Source of the DNA: TMP-86 sp964247385
GTDB taxonomy: Bacteria; Pseudomonadota; Gammaproteobacteria; Steroidobacterales; Steroidobacteraceae
Reading direction: 5' to 3'
Length of the DNA stretch: 64,000 nucleotides
Assembly: GCA_964247385.1 (NCBI GenBank)
Contig: CAXTUB010000003.1
Location: 62,001-126,000, forward strand
Shown here piece after piece: positions 63,611 to 64,000 of this stretch. Below the pieces are notes generated by a model. It worked only from the letters and a program-made list of their open reading frames with translations. It was not told the origin of the DNA and ran no database searches. Each line of letters opens with the position of its first letter. Position 1 is the first letter of the stretch. The translations under genes and the position numbers were made by a program.

Positions 63611-64000
63611 ATGTTTTCTCTTCGTAATCGCCTAGCTGCACTATTGGAACGGCTAGTCGCCCACTTCGAACTCTCAACCTACGGCGGTGCCGTTCCCACC
63701 CCTGGCAAGCGCGCCATATTTGTTTGCACGGGCAACATTTGTCGCAGCCCTTATTGCGAGGCTAAAGCACGGAAATGCGGTTACGAGGCGATCTCCTGCG
63801 GTGTGGATACCACTGAAGGCCTGCCAGCAAATCCTTCGGCTATTTCGGAGGCTCTCCGCCGGGATGTCGATCTCACCGCACACAGAACATCCCATTGGGC
63901 ACATGTCGATCTGAGATCTGGTGACATCATCATTGCGCTCACGTGGTATCACATGTGGACCGTTCGGAAGCGAGCGCACGCGGCGGGCTGCCCCGTCATA
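63611..64000 (+). CDS. Low-molecular-weight protein tyrosine phosphatase, partial
   Basis: Open from ATG 63611 to the window edge: 130 codons, no stop. After ~35 residues of N-terminal extension comes the P-loop FVCTGNICRSP, with catalytic Cys and Arg in C-x5-R spacing. The C-terminal Asp-Pro loop is outside the window. In polysaccharide loci this enzyme (Wzb type) dephosphorylates the Wzc tyrosine kinase to control chain length and export, so a wzc/wza set may lie beyond 64 kb. Divergent from the ATP-grasp gene across about 50 bases. Confidence 0.85.
   Translation, partial: MFSLRNRLAALLERLVAHFELSTYGGAVPTPGKRAIFVCTGNICRSPYCEAKARKCGYEAISCGVDTTEGLPANPSAISEALRRDVDLTAHRTSHWAHVDLRSGDIIIALTWYHMWTVRKRAHAAGCPVI

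Overview
The window looks like a chromosomal segment of a GC-rich gammaproteobacterium, possibly a Steroidobacter/Nevskia-type organism. That placement is inferred from a qseE/qseG/qseF-type operon, BipA, SrkA, a TonB receptor paired with a TPR-sulfotransferase, and accessory genes resembling those of exosortase-A polysaccharide loci. No rRNA, tRNA, CRISPR array or insertion sequence was recognised. No gene-free stretch exceeds 300 bases. Coding density is high and many genes overlap by ATGA/GTGA.

1-12.9 kb is a catabolic and uptake block. On the minus strand run a broken GMC oxidoreductase, an enolase-superfamily enzyme, a TonB-dependent receptor, a TPR-sulfotransferase and the start of a Tat-exported protein. 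Divergently lie an MFS transporter, a dimethylglycine/sarcosine dehydrogenase-like flavoenzyme and a LysR regulator. 12.9-25.9 kb is core-like: an ack-xfp phosphoketolase operon that also carries an ATP-dependent DNA ligase, a multi-PAS GGDEF/EAL protein, BipA, a lipoprotein, SrkA and GalE. 26.0-30.3 kb holds the sensor kinase / lipoprotein / sigma-54 response regulator operon and an RlpA-like protein.

31.7-43.1 kb is the most interesting block. About ten co-directional, tightly packed genes encode a carrier protein, a GH2 beta-mannosidase-like enzyme, a two-domain alpha/beta hydrolase with altered nucleophiles, an esterase, an acyl-CoA dehydrogenase-like flavoprotein, a class II aaRS-like amino acid:[carrier protein] ligase, a DUF1839 protein, a membrane acyltransferase-like protein and an MttB-family protein. 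I infer a pathway that loads an amino acid on a carrier protein, may oxidise it there, and hands it to an acceptor.

44.8-51.7 kb (minus strand) is a second carrier-protein operon: GNAT-like protein, AsnB-type amidotransferase, AMP-forming acyl ligase, carrier protein, PrmC-like methyltransferase and NadE-like ATP-pyrophosphatase. 52-64 kb is a polysaccharide locus with glycosyltransferases, a Wzy/O-antigen-ligase-like protein, a Wzx-type flippase, two polysaccharide deacetylases, an ATP-grasp protein and the start of a low-molecular-weight tyrosine phosphatase. About 50.6-59.2 kb is visibly poorer in GC than the rest, as expected of a transferred surface-polysaccharide cassette.
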